From contig OY755042.1 of assembly GCA_963576565.1 (NCBI GenBank), positions 2,780,112-2,844,111 of the forward strand: a stretch of DNA of 64,000 bases. The letters run 5' to 3'. The notes under the pieces were generated by a model. That model was given only the letters and a program-made list of their open reading frames with translations, ran no database searches and had not been told where the DNA came from. Source of the DNA: Aspidapion aeneum. Its lineage: Eukaryota; Arthropoda; Insecta; Coleoptera; Brentidae. Below are positions 42,701 through 54,700 of the stretch, piece after piece (positions within the stretch are counted from its first letter, which is position 1; every line of letters begins with the position of its first letter). The translations under genes and the position numbers were made by a program.

Positions 42701-45700
42701 TATTGCAAAGTATGCAGAGTTGAGTTTTCCAGCTACATGGTCAATATGACAGGTCCAGGTAAGCTGGCTATCGATATGTAATCCTAAAGAACTGTCAACC
42801 CTATCAACATTTACACCATTCATGGAGAGGACAAAGTTTGGTACTAACTTTCTCTTGTGAAACACCATGTATTTAGTTTTGCTCTCATTGACTAGCAGTT
42901 TGTTACTAGTACACCATTCATGAAACTTATCAAGCATGAGATTGGACTTTTCGATAAGAGTTTGTAGGGATTCACATGATATGACAATGGTGGAATCATC
43001 GGCATACAGAACGATTTTTATTTTATCCTCTGGAGACCAACAACTTTCTAGAAAACTTACAAGGTCATTAATAAACAGAATAAATAGGAGTGGGGATAGC
43101 ACACTACCATGTGGCACCCCATATCTTTGCTCACAAGTGCTAGAGAAATCTGAACCAAACTTTACCTTTATTTTCCTACCTGTCATAAAAGAAGTAACAA
43201 GATTTCTGAAATCACCTCGAAACCCTAAAGCATTCAGTTTTTGAATAAGAAACACACTATCAACACAATCAAATGCACGTGTGAGGTCAAAATAGAGAGC
43301 AACAGTGAACTTGCTTGAGTCCATTGAGTTGTAAATTGCTTGAGTGAAATCATAAGCGGCAGTATTGGTTGACAATTTATCTCTGAAACCATGCTGTGCA
43401 TTTGAGAGAAGGTTTTCATGATTCAGGAATGACCTCATTCTATTTACATTTATTTTCTCAAAGATTTTGGTGGGTGGCAAAAGGAATGTGTGATCTCTAG
43501 CACTTTAGTGAAAAGTTAGGTGCCAATTGAATAGTGCCTATAGGCAAAACATTACCGAACATAATGAAAATGTGGCAAAAAATAGACATATACTTAGTAA
43601 GTTAATAGACTGTTTAAAATTCTGTGGGATTTTTGAGGGTGCTCTACGGGGCCATGATGAGTCTGAAACTGGTGCTAATCCAAGCACTTTCCGCATGTAA
43701 AAGAAGGGCGAACAGACTTTATCTATAAACAAATAAACTAAAAACTACACCAAGTGTTTAGGTAAGTTTTTTTATCTCCTTTTCCATGCAATATAAATTT
43801 CTGCCCCCCCCCCAATTTATAACGTCACCCAGGGCTATCAAAATGGACTGGCCACGATCCTCCACTTTGTTGCCGTCACATCCGGGGCTGATTTTTTTTT
43901 AATGGTCACGTTACGACACAGCTGATTGTCTTTAAAATATTGAAGTTGGAATGACGGTTCATGGATATTTGATTTTTTTAAAAATAAAGCCGTTTTTGAG
44001 ATTGTTTTTACTTTATTCTGGCAGAATAATTTTTTTAAAATGTATAGTAAGCCCTAATTTTTCATAGCCGCTTCATTAGCTCACACAAGAATTAAGTTTA
44101 AAGCAGAAGCGAATGTGACAATCACATATGACAAAGTCAAATACATGTCAAATATAACAGTTGGCATGTGGTACATGGCGGGTAATTTGAATTCAAAATA
44201 AGGAATGCTAAATCTTGAAGATTTTAACCTTTTAATCATGTTGCTTCCTTACAAACCTTTGGTGGAATATCGGGATGGTGTCTGAGAATATTTGACTGAA
44301 ATTTTGCGGAAATCTGTAGTGCCATTTTGAAAATATCATAAAAAAAGTCTGACCTCCCATAAGCCCCAATGTAAAATTCAGCCCCGGGAGAACAGCTGAT
44401 TTTTTCAGAGTCGTGGCCTCTATTTTTGTGTTGGCCTTGCCGTCACATCCGGGACTGATTTTTTTTTGATGGTCACGTTACGACACTGCTGATTGTCTTT
44501 AAAATATTGAAGTTGGAATGACGGTTCATGAAAAATTTGATTTTTTTAAAAATAAAGCCGTTTTTGAGATTGTTTTTACTTTATTCTGGAAGAACAATTT
44601 TTTTAAAATGTATAGTAAGCCCTAATTTTTCATAGCCGCTTCATTAGCTCACACAAAAATTAAGTTTAAAGCAGAAGCGAATGTGACAATCACATATGAC
44701 AAAGTCAAATACATGTCAAATATAACAGTTGGCATGTGGTACCAGGGCTATCAAAATGGACGGGCCACGATCCTCCACTTTGTTGACGTCACATCCGGGG
44801 CTGATTTTTTTTTGATGGTCACGTTACGACACAGCTGATTGTCTTTAAAATATTGAAGTTGGAATGACGGTTCATGGATATTTGATTTTTTTTTAAATAA
44901 AGTCGTTTTTGAGATTGTTTTTACTTTATTCTGGCAGAACAATTTTTTTTAAATGTATAGTAAGCCCTAATTTTTCATAGCCGCTTCATTAGCTCACACA
45001 AAAATTAAGTTTAAAGCAGAAGCGAATGACGTCCATAAAGTTAGCAGTGCAAGGATTTTTCCATGCCACAATTTAAGGCTCATTTCAGGCTAATTAAATG
45101 CTCTATTCCCAAATTTAATGCTCTTGTAGTTTTAGAGATATTGCTTGCACTGCCAGCTCCCCATAGGAGTTAGCAGTGCAGCATGTTCAGAGCGATGAAC
45201 TGATAAATTCTACGATACTATAATGATCTATGAATTAAAGGCTAATTAAATGCTCTATTCCCATATTTATTGCGCAAGTAGTTTTGGAGATATTGCTTGC
45301 ACTGCTAGCTCCCTAAGGGACTTAGCAGTGCAGGATGTCCGGAGCGCCAAATCCATACAATCTATAATACAATGTTGATCTACGAATTAAAGGCTAATTA
45401 AATGCTCCATTCCGGAATTACATTCTCCCCCCCCCCCTTTCTTATTTAAAAAAAATCAAAATCTGTACTGCTAACTTTACGCATGGCGATTTAGGGCCAC
45501 TAATGGTGAAACATATGAATTGAAGGTGGAACCAACCTCTTCATATTAAAGGCTAATTAAATGCTCCATTCCGGAATTAAATGCTCCCCCTCCTTTTCTG
45601 ATTTTATAAAAAACTAAAATCTGCACTGCTAACTTTACGCATTGCGGTTTAGGGCCCCTGATGGCAAGACATATGAATTTGAGGCGGAACCAACCTCTTC

Positions 45701-48700
45701 ATATTAAAGGCTAATTAAATGCTCCATTCTGGAATTAAATGCTTGCCCTCCTTTTTTGAATTTTAAAAAAATTAAAATCTGCACTGCTAACTTTACGCAT
45801 GGCGATTTAGGGCCCCTGATGGCGAAACATATGAATTGAAGGTGGAACCAACCTCTTCATATTAAAGGCTAATTAAATGCTCCATTCCGGAACTAAATGC
45901 TCCCCCTCCTTTTTTGATTTTTAAAAAAATTAAAATCTGCACTGCTAACTTTACGCATGGCGATTTAGGGCCCCTGATGGCGAAACATATGAATTGAAGG
46001 CGGAACCAACCTCTTCATATTAAAGGCTAATTAAATGCTCCATTCTGGAATTAAATGCTTGCCCTCCTTTTTTGAATTTTTAAAAAATTAAAATCTGCAC
46101 TGCTAACTTTACGCATGGCGATTTAGGGCCCCTGATGGCGAAACATATGAATTTGAGGTGGAACCAACCTCTTCATATTAAAGGCTAATTAAATGCTCCA
46201 TTCCGAAATTAAATGCTCCCCGTCTATTTTTGATTTTTAAAAAAAATAAAATCTGCACTGCTAACTTTACGCATTGCGGTTTAGGGCCCCTGATGGCGAA
46301 ACATATTAATTTGAGGCGGAACCAACCTCTTCATATTAAAGGCTAATTAAATGCTCCATTCCGGAATTAAATGCTCCCCGTCTTTTTTTGATTTTTTAAA
46401 AAACTAAAATCTGCACTGCTAACTTTACGCATTGCGGTTTAGGGCCCCTGATGATGAAACATATGAATTTGAGGTGAAACCAACCTCTTCATATTAAAGG
46501 CTAATTAAATGCTCCATTCCGGAATTAAATGCTCCCCGTCTTTTTTTGATTTTTTAAAAAACTAAAATCTGCACTGCTAACTTTACGCATTGCGGTTTAG
46601 GGCCCCTGATGATGAAACATATGAATTTAAGGTGGAACCAACCTCTTCATATTAAAGGCTAATTAAATGCTCCATTCCGAAATTAAATGCTCCCCGTCTT
46701 TTTTTGATTTTTAAAAAAAATAAAATCTGCACTGCTAACTTTACGCATTGCGGTTTAGGGCCCCTGATGGCGAAACATATTAATTTGAGGTGGAACCAAC
46801 CTCTTCATATTAAAGGCTAATTAAATGCTCCATTCCGGAATTAAATGCTCCCCCTACTTTTTTGATTTTTAAAAAAACTAAAATCTGCACTGCTAACTTT
46901 ACGCATTGCGGTTTAGGGCCCCTGATGATGAAACATATGAATTTAAGGTGGAACCAACCTCTTCATATTAAAGGCTAATTAAATGCTCCATTCCGAAATT
47001 AAATGCTCCCCGTCTTTTTTTGATTTTTAAAAAAAATATAATCTGCACTGCTAACTTTACGCATTGCGGTTTAGCTCCCCTGATGGCGAAACATATGAAT
47101 TTAAGGTGGAACCAACCTCTTCATATTAAAGGCTAATTAAATGCTCCATTCCGAAATTAAATGCTCCCCGTCTTTTTTTGATTTTTAAAAAAAAATAAAA
47201 TCTGCACTGCTAACTTTACGCATTACGGTTTAGGGCCCCTGATGGCGAAACATATGAATTTGAGGTGGAACCAATCTCTTCATATTAAAGGCTAATTAAA
47301 TGCTCCATTCCCGAATTAAATGCTCCTCGTCTTTTTTTGATATTTTTTAAAAATCTAAAATCTGCACTGCTAACTTTACGCATTGCGGTTTAGGGCCCCT
47401 GATGATGAAACATATGAATTTGAGGTGAAACCAACCTCTTCATATTAAAGGCTAATTAAATGCTCCATTCTGGAATTAAATGCTCCCCCTCCTTTTTTGA
47501 TTTTTAAAAAAACTAAAATCTGCACTGCTAACTTTACGCATTGCGGTTTAGGGCCCCTGATGGCGAAACATATGAATTTAAGGTGGAACCAACCTCTTCA
47601 TATTAAAGGCTAATTAAATGCTCCATTCCAAAATTAAATGCTCCCCGTCTTTTTTTGATTTAAAAAAAAAATAAAATCTGCACTGCTAACTTTACGCATT
47701 ACGGTTTAAGGCCCCTGATGGCGAAACATATGAATTTGAGGTGGAACCAATCTCTTCATATTAAAGGCTAATTAAATGCTCCATTCCGGAATTAAATGCT
47801 CCTCGTCTTTTTTTGATATTTTTTAAAAATCTAAAATCTGCACTGCTAACTTTACGCATTGCGGTTTAGGGCCCCTGATGATGAAACATATGAATTTGAG
47901 GTGAAACCAACCTCTTCCTATTAAAGGCTAATTAAATGCTCCATTCCGGAATTAAATGCTCCCCCTACTTTTTTGATTTAAAAAAAAAATAAAATCAGCA
48001 CTGCTAACTTTACGCATTGCGGTTTAGGGCCCCTGATGGCGAAACATATTAATTTGAGGTGGAACCAACCTCTTCATATTAAAGGCTAATTAAATGCTCC
48101 ATTCCGGAATTAAATGCTTCCCCTACTTTTTTGATTTTTAAAAAAACTAAAATCTGTACTGCTAACTTTACGCATTACGGTTTAGGGCCCCTGATGGCGA
48201 AACATATGAATTTAAGGTGGAACCAACCCCTTCATATTAAAGGCTAATTAAATGCTCCATTCCGAAATTAAATGCTCCCCGTCTTTTTTTGATTTTTTAA
48301 AAAACTAAAATCTGCACTGCTAACTTTACGCATTGCGGTTTAGGGCCCCTGATGATGAAACATATGAATTTGAGGTGAAACCAACCTCTTCATATTAAAG
48401 GCTAATTAAATGCTCCATTCCGGAATTAAATGCTCCCCCTCCTTTTTTGATTTTTTAAAAAACTAAAATCTGCACTGCTAACTTTACGCATTACGGTTTA
48501 GGGCCCCTGATGGCGAAACATATGAATTTGAGGTGGAACCAATCTCTTCATATTAAAGGCTAATTAAATGCTCCATTCCGGAATTAAATGCTCCTCGTCT
48601 TTTTTTGATATTTTTTAAAAATCTAAAATCTGCACTGCTAACTTTACGCATTGCGGTTTAGGGCCCCTGATGATGAAACATATGAATTTGAGGTGGAACC

Positions 48701-51700
48701 AACCTCGCCATATTAAAGGCTAATTAAATGCTCCATTCCGGAATTAAATGCTCCCCCTCCTTTTTTGATTTTTAAAAAAACTAAAATCTGCACTGCTAAC
48801 TTTACGCATTACGGTTTAGGGCCCCTGATGGCGAAACATATGAATTTGAGGTGGAACCAATCTCTTCATATTAAAGGCTAATTAAATGCTCCATTCTGGA
48901 ATTAAATGCTTTCCCTCCTTTTTTTAATTTTAAAAAAATCAAAATCTGCACTGATAACTTTACGCATGGCGATTTAGGGCCCCTGATGGCGAAACATATG
49001 AATTGAAGGTGGAACCAGCTTCTTCATATTAAAGGCTAATTTAATGCTCCATGCATGTTTGATAGAAGAAAAAAAAATTATTAATTATTAAAAATACTAA
49101 AAAATATATTAAACTTTGGCAGTTAACGTTAATAATACTGTAACAAACAAAAATATATAAAAAATATTGTATTGTATATTAAAATTGTGACAACTTGGTT
49201 ATATTGCGTTTTCCTGCTCCTGCAATACTTATCATTCGTTCCCAAGAGGTTCGAGTATGAGTCCGAAAGGGATGATTTTGTCACTTCATTTGAAAAACCT
49301 GAAATCAAACCAGAAACAACTAATCTGTTGAAACTTTTCAAAGATTGCATATGGATCATTGGATTGAAAAAATCGATTGGCTTGTTAGACAGCCAACGCC
49401 GCAACCAAAAGTCGCAAAGTTATAGTTTATACGTACGTTTTCACTTTTTTTCTATTTATCCAAGCGGTATACCACAAGGCTAGGGTACACCATCCACGAG
49501 CATTTAATTAGCCTTTAATATGAAGAGGTTGGTTCCACCTCAAATTCATATGTTTCGCCATCAGGGGCCCTAAACCGCAATGCGTAAAGTTAGCAGTGCA
49601 CATTTTAGTTTTTTAAAAAATCAAAAAAGGAGGGAAAGCATTTAATTCCGGAATGGAGCATTTAATTAGCCTTTAATATGAAGAGGTTGGTTCCACCTTC
49701 AATTCATATGTTTCGCCATCAGGGGCCCTAAACCGCAATGCGTAAAGTTAGCAGTGCAGATTTTAGTTTTTTAAAAAATCAAAAAAAGACGGGGAGCATT
49801 TAATGAATGGAGCATTTAATTAGCCTTTAATATGAAGAGGTTGGTTCCACCTCAAATTCATATGTTTCATCATCAGGGGCCCTAAACCGCAATGCGTAAA
49901 GTTAGCAGTGCAGATTTTAGATTTTTAAAAAATATCAAAAAAAGACGAGGAGCATTTAATTCCGGAATGGAGCATTTAATTAGCCTTTAATATGAAGAGG
50001 TTGGTTCCACCTTAAATTCATATGTTTCGCCATCAGGGGCCCTAAACCGCAATGCGTAAAGTTAGCAGTGCAGATTTTATTTTTTTTTAAAATCAAAAAA
50101 AGACGGGGAGCATTTAATTTCGGAATGGAGCATTTAATTAGCCTTTAATATGAAGAGGTTGGTTCCACCTTAAATTCATATGTTTCGCCATCAGGGGCCC
50201 TAAACCGCAATGCGTAAAGTTAGCAGTGCAGATTTTAGTTTTTTAAAAAATCAAAAAAAGACGGGGAGCATTTAATTCCGGAATGGAGCATTTAATTAGC
50301 CTTTAATATGAAGAGATTGGTTCCACCTCAAATTCATATGTTTCGCCATCAGGGGCCCTAAATCGCCATGCGTGAAGTTAGCAGTGCACAAGCCGCAACA
50401 GTGGTTTCAGTGGGGAATTTTTTATTTCCCACCATCTATGTAAATTGAAATGAAATGATATGTAAATTTTTTAAGGATTTTTGGGAAATAAAATTATGTT
50501 AAATTATGTTATGTTTTAATTTTTTAAAAATTCAAAAAAGGAGGGCAAGCATTTAATTCCAGAATGGAGCATTTAATTAGCCTTTAATATGAAGAGGTTG
50601 GTTCCGCCTCAAATTCATATGTCTTGCCATCAGGGGCCCTAAACCGCAATGCGTAAAGTTAGCAGTGCAGATTTTAGTTTTTTATAAAATCAGAAAAGGA
50701 GGGGGAGCATTTAATTCCGGAATGGAGCATTTAATTAGCCTTTAATATGAAGAGGTTGGTTCCAAGTTAGCAGAACAGATTTTGATTTTTTTTTTAAATA
50801 AGAAAGGGGGGGGGAGAATGTAATTCCGGAATGGAGCATTTAATTAGCCTTTAATTCGTAGATCAACATTGTATTATAGATTGTATGGATTTGGCGCTCC
50901 GGACATCCTGCACTGCTTAGGGAGCTAGCAGTGCAAGCAATATCTCCAAAACTACTTGCGCAATAAATATGGGAATAGAGCATTTAATTAGCCTTTAATT
51001 CATAGATCATTATAGTATCGTAGAATTCATCAGTTCATCGCTCTGAACATGCTGCACTGCTAACTCCTATGGGGAGCTGGCAGTGCAAGCAATATCTCTA
51101 AAACTACAAGAGCATTAAATTTGGGAATAGAGCATTTAATTAGCCTGAAATGAGCCTTAAATTGTGGCATGGAAAAATCCTTGCACTGCTGACCTTGCAC
51201 TGCTAACTTTATGGACGTAAGCGAATGTGACAATCACATATGACAAAGTCAAATACATGTCAGATATAACAGTTGGCATGTGGTACATGGCGGGTAATTT
51301 GAATTCAAAATAAGGAATGCTAAATCTTGAAGATTTTAACCTTTTAATCATGTTGCTTCCTTACAAACCTTTGGTGGAATATCGGGATGGTGTCTGAGAA
51401 TATTTCACTGAAATTTTGCGGAAATCTGTAGTGCCATTTTGAAAATATCATAAAAAAACATCTGACCTCCCATAAGACCCAATGTAAAATTCAGCCCCGG
51501 GAGAACAGCTGATTGTTTCAGGGTCGTGGCCTCTATTTTTGTGTTGGCCAAGCGTCACCAGCCGCCTTATCTGATCCTGACAAACACAGGAACTATATTG
51601 AGAAATAGTTACTTTATTTTACTGTTAAAAAAGATAATACTTTTCAATCCCTTTTTTATGATTGTCATAAATTTAGTTTTCTAAAGGTTTCTGTAAAAAA

Positions 51701-54700
51701 CATTTCTCTCACTTGAGAAAAGGTGAAATATTCTGCTTTGATTCAAATAGAGGCTCAAAACCGAGAATCAAATGCAACCGCAGGAGCAGGAAAGGTCATG
51801 CAGCTGCCCCTTTCAGCCAACGACCTGCCTTTGGACGGGGAGAAGGAACCGACTTTGGATGATTATGAGTCGGTGCCAATCAGTGAATATGGAATGGCTA
51901 TGTTAAGAGGTAAAACAGAAAAGGCTTTGACATAGAGTTTGATTTCGATATACAGAAGTCCATCCCATTTTTGTCATTAAATAACAAATTAAAATAACAA
52001 ACCAGGGGTAATATTAAAGAACGAAAAATTATAAAAAAAAGTTTTATTACTTTGGACGAAAAAACGCAAAACACCGAAAATGTAAATAAATCTACGTGCC
52101 AAAATAAACGCATGCGCACTTAAAAATTTGCGTCTGTGAATTTAAATTTGCCATTGTTTTCAACGCAAGCTTTGAATGCTTCACTTTTGATTTTTGACCC
52201 AGTATTTAACGAGTCGTTAAATACCGAGATGAATTCCAAGACGTGCGCAAGCGTTGATCTGTCACTTCTGCCAACCAATCAACTGAGAGATATTTCAGTA
52301 TGGTTTTACACAGCAAAACTTTAGTAATTCCCAGTTCTTTTTGATGAAAATTCGTCGTTTTTGTGCTGTGAAAATGCCGGTGACGTGCAAGTTGTGTGAC
52401 AAATTATTTAGTGCCCAATTTAAATTGAATAAACACTGTCAAAGTAAACGTGGCATACAAAAACAAAGGTATTCCTATGCAGAAAGTGTTTGTATGTTTA
52501 GATGCCTAGAATGTAAATGCTCCTTCCCAAAAAACTTGGATGTGTGATCATTTGAAATACAAACACAAGTTGAGAGTCAATACTCCCATGGCAAAACAAA
52601 ATAAACGTAAAATGCATAAGATTATATAGAAGAAATACTGCATATCAGTGGCGTATATATGGGGGGGCCCGCCCCCCCCCCCCGAAGCTAAGATTTTTTT
52701 AGATATTTTCCACATATTTCATGAATACAAACATAAAATAGCATAAAATACAGCCCCTTGAGGTCTCTCCCCCCCCCCCCCGAAACTGTCTCAGCCCCCC
52801 CCCGAAACTTTTTCCTATACGCCACTGCTGCATATACCTCAAAAAATATTCGCAGCACGTAGATATTGTAGATTTTTGAAATCAGAAAGAAAAGACGAAT
52901 CCAGGGTGTTCCCTCTCAAAAAATCGACTTCATTGTCACACCCTGTACAGGGTGTCCCAAATTCGTGGTTTTTTTGTGGTGTCGGGTATTTCTAGGGGAG
53001 AAAAAACTGACCCCCCTTTGCGACGCTTAAATTTCAAGAGAAGCCTAAAGGTGAAAACCACATTTAGATATGGCCAGCCGTTTTTAAGCTAAGGAGTGTT
53101 TTTGTCTGCATTTTGGGAGGGGGTTTATAACTTTTTTGTTTATGAAAATTTTGTTTTTGTGTAAATAGCTTTCTTATAGTTCTTTTCTTGAAGAATTGAT
53201 AGATGTAAACGGTTTTTATTTATCTCTTTTGGTTTTTAAGATATTGCATAAAGTTGTTATTTTTCTTACAGAATAAGTCTTTTTTTATTCGATTTTTAAA
53301 ATCAGCTTAAAATTTCCTTTAAAATGATGTATCACACTCAATATTTTATATTTTTATTTTTTTATTGTTTTCTTTATTTATTTTTTATTCACCTCTTTAT
53401 TATTTTTTTATTTTTCTAATTTTATAATATTAAAATATTTTAAACCCATTAAGCAAACTAAAATATGTGGTAAAAATAAAAAAAATACAAAAATATAAAG
53501 AAATAAAGGGATCCTCCCATAAAGAAAAATTAATTTTATGTGATATCTCAAAAACTAAACGTGACAAATGAAATTTAATTTAACAGTTGAATTCCTCTTA
53601 AAAAAGTGCCTTAAGAATGTTTTCACAGAAATAAAAAATATTAATAAATAAATAAGTTATAGACCCCTTCCCAAAATGTAGACTTTTTAAAAACACCCCG
53701 TAGTTTAAAAACGACTTGCTATATCAAAATGCGATTTTCACCTTTAAGCTTCTTTTGAAATTTGAGTGTCGCAAAGGGGGATCAGTCTTTTTTAGCCCCT
53801 CTAGAAATACCCAAAACCCCCAAAAAACATCGAATTTGGGACACCATGTACATGGTGACGGATAGAAAAAAATTATGTTGGCTTTTAATGTTGTCATAAT
53901 TAACCAAAAAAAATCTGCTGCTGCTGAATGCAACCTTCATAAAATCATACCTAAAAATTAGAATTGACCATTATTTTATACCTTGAATTTTTTATTATAC
54001 GTTAAGCTCTTCGATCTCGCGCCAATCACGGTATTCGCGCCAATCACGGTATTCGCGCCAATAATTTAAATTAGACATTTTGACGTTAATTTTGGCGCAT
54101 GCTCCTTTGATGGAATTCATCTCGGTATTTAACGACTCGTAGTATTTATGCTCGGTATCTGTGCTGATCTTTCCTGTCGCCGATTTGTCCTAGACCCTGT
54201 AAAATACGACTAAAATAGCCAATTTAATTTATAAACGGGATGAACTTGTATGAATTAGTCTCTATGTTAAGAATATTTGCGTTAAAAATATGTTCGCGGT
54301 AATTAAACATCTGTTTTAATCAAACGTGAAATTTCATACCCGTGAATTTAAAAATCAAACAAGTTTCATGGCTAATCGGGCAAAAAGGAGTTTTTTGTTT
54401 CCCTTATATTTTTCCGTGGGTAGCTTGAAAGCTTAACCTCACGGGGGTCCAAGATCTAATGAACACCTAATAAGTGTTGACAGTTAACCGTTTCGTCCTT
54501 ATGGGACTCCTCAGAACACTGCTGGTCAAGTGACAAATCTTGCGAAGTTAATCAGACGGTTTTGTCTCTAATTAAATGTAATTAGTGAGCGAACTATAGC
54601 AAGAGGCGCCATCTATCCGGCCTGAAAAGACAAAGAGCTGTCGTAGGTCACGGACTATAGTTGTTTTCTTTTATTTGCATTCGATCTTTTCATTGATCGA

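Larger units (their letters stand above)
45029..51218. mobile_element. Giant 6.19-kb foldback element built from about 158-bp monomers, 9-bp target duplication
   Basis: The termini are perfect inverted repeats (acgtccataaagttagcagt, then gcaagg, both ends). AAGCGAATG flanks it at 45020-45028 and 51219-51227, within another repeat whose unbroken copies (for example near 44675) show the empty site. Left arm: end-specific repeats to about 45390, then about 23 monomers of 158 bp to about 49050. Right arm: about nine inverted monomers, 49490-50870, then the mirrored end block. Each monomer carries ggctaattaaatgctccatt, gcactgctaactttacgca and tagggcccctgatg. No transposase is recognised. The 9-bp duplication and long inverted repeats fit the Mutator/foldback type by analogy. 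Confidence 0.9.
52209..54140. mobile_element. Inverted-repeat element with 8-bp target duplication, 1.9 kb
   Basis: Ends acgagtcgttaaataccgag, then atgaattcca (30 bp, both sides, inverted), flanked by AGTATTTA at 52201-52208 and 54141-54148. It carries a zinc-finger remnant and two later insertions (52646-52827 and 52948-53848). An 8-bp duplication fits hAT-like or P-like elements. Confidence 0.85.

Noticed and set aside
38682..44942. Recurring 60-75 codon frames in the 600-bp elements
   Set aside because: Different copies open different frames with indels not in multiples of three; no protein signature.
45029..51218. CRISPR array
   Set aside because: The repeats are 158 bp with no unique spacers, lie in two orientations, and sit in an animal intron.
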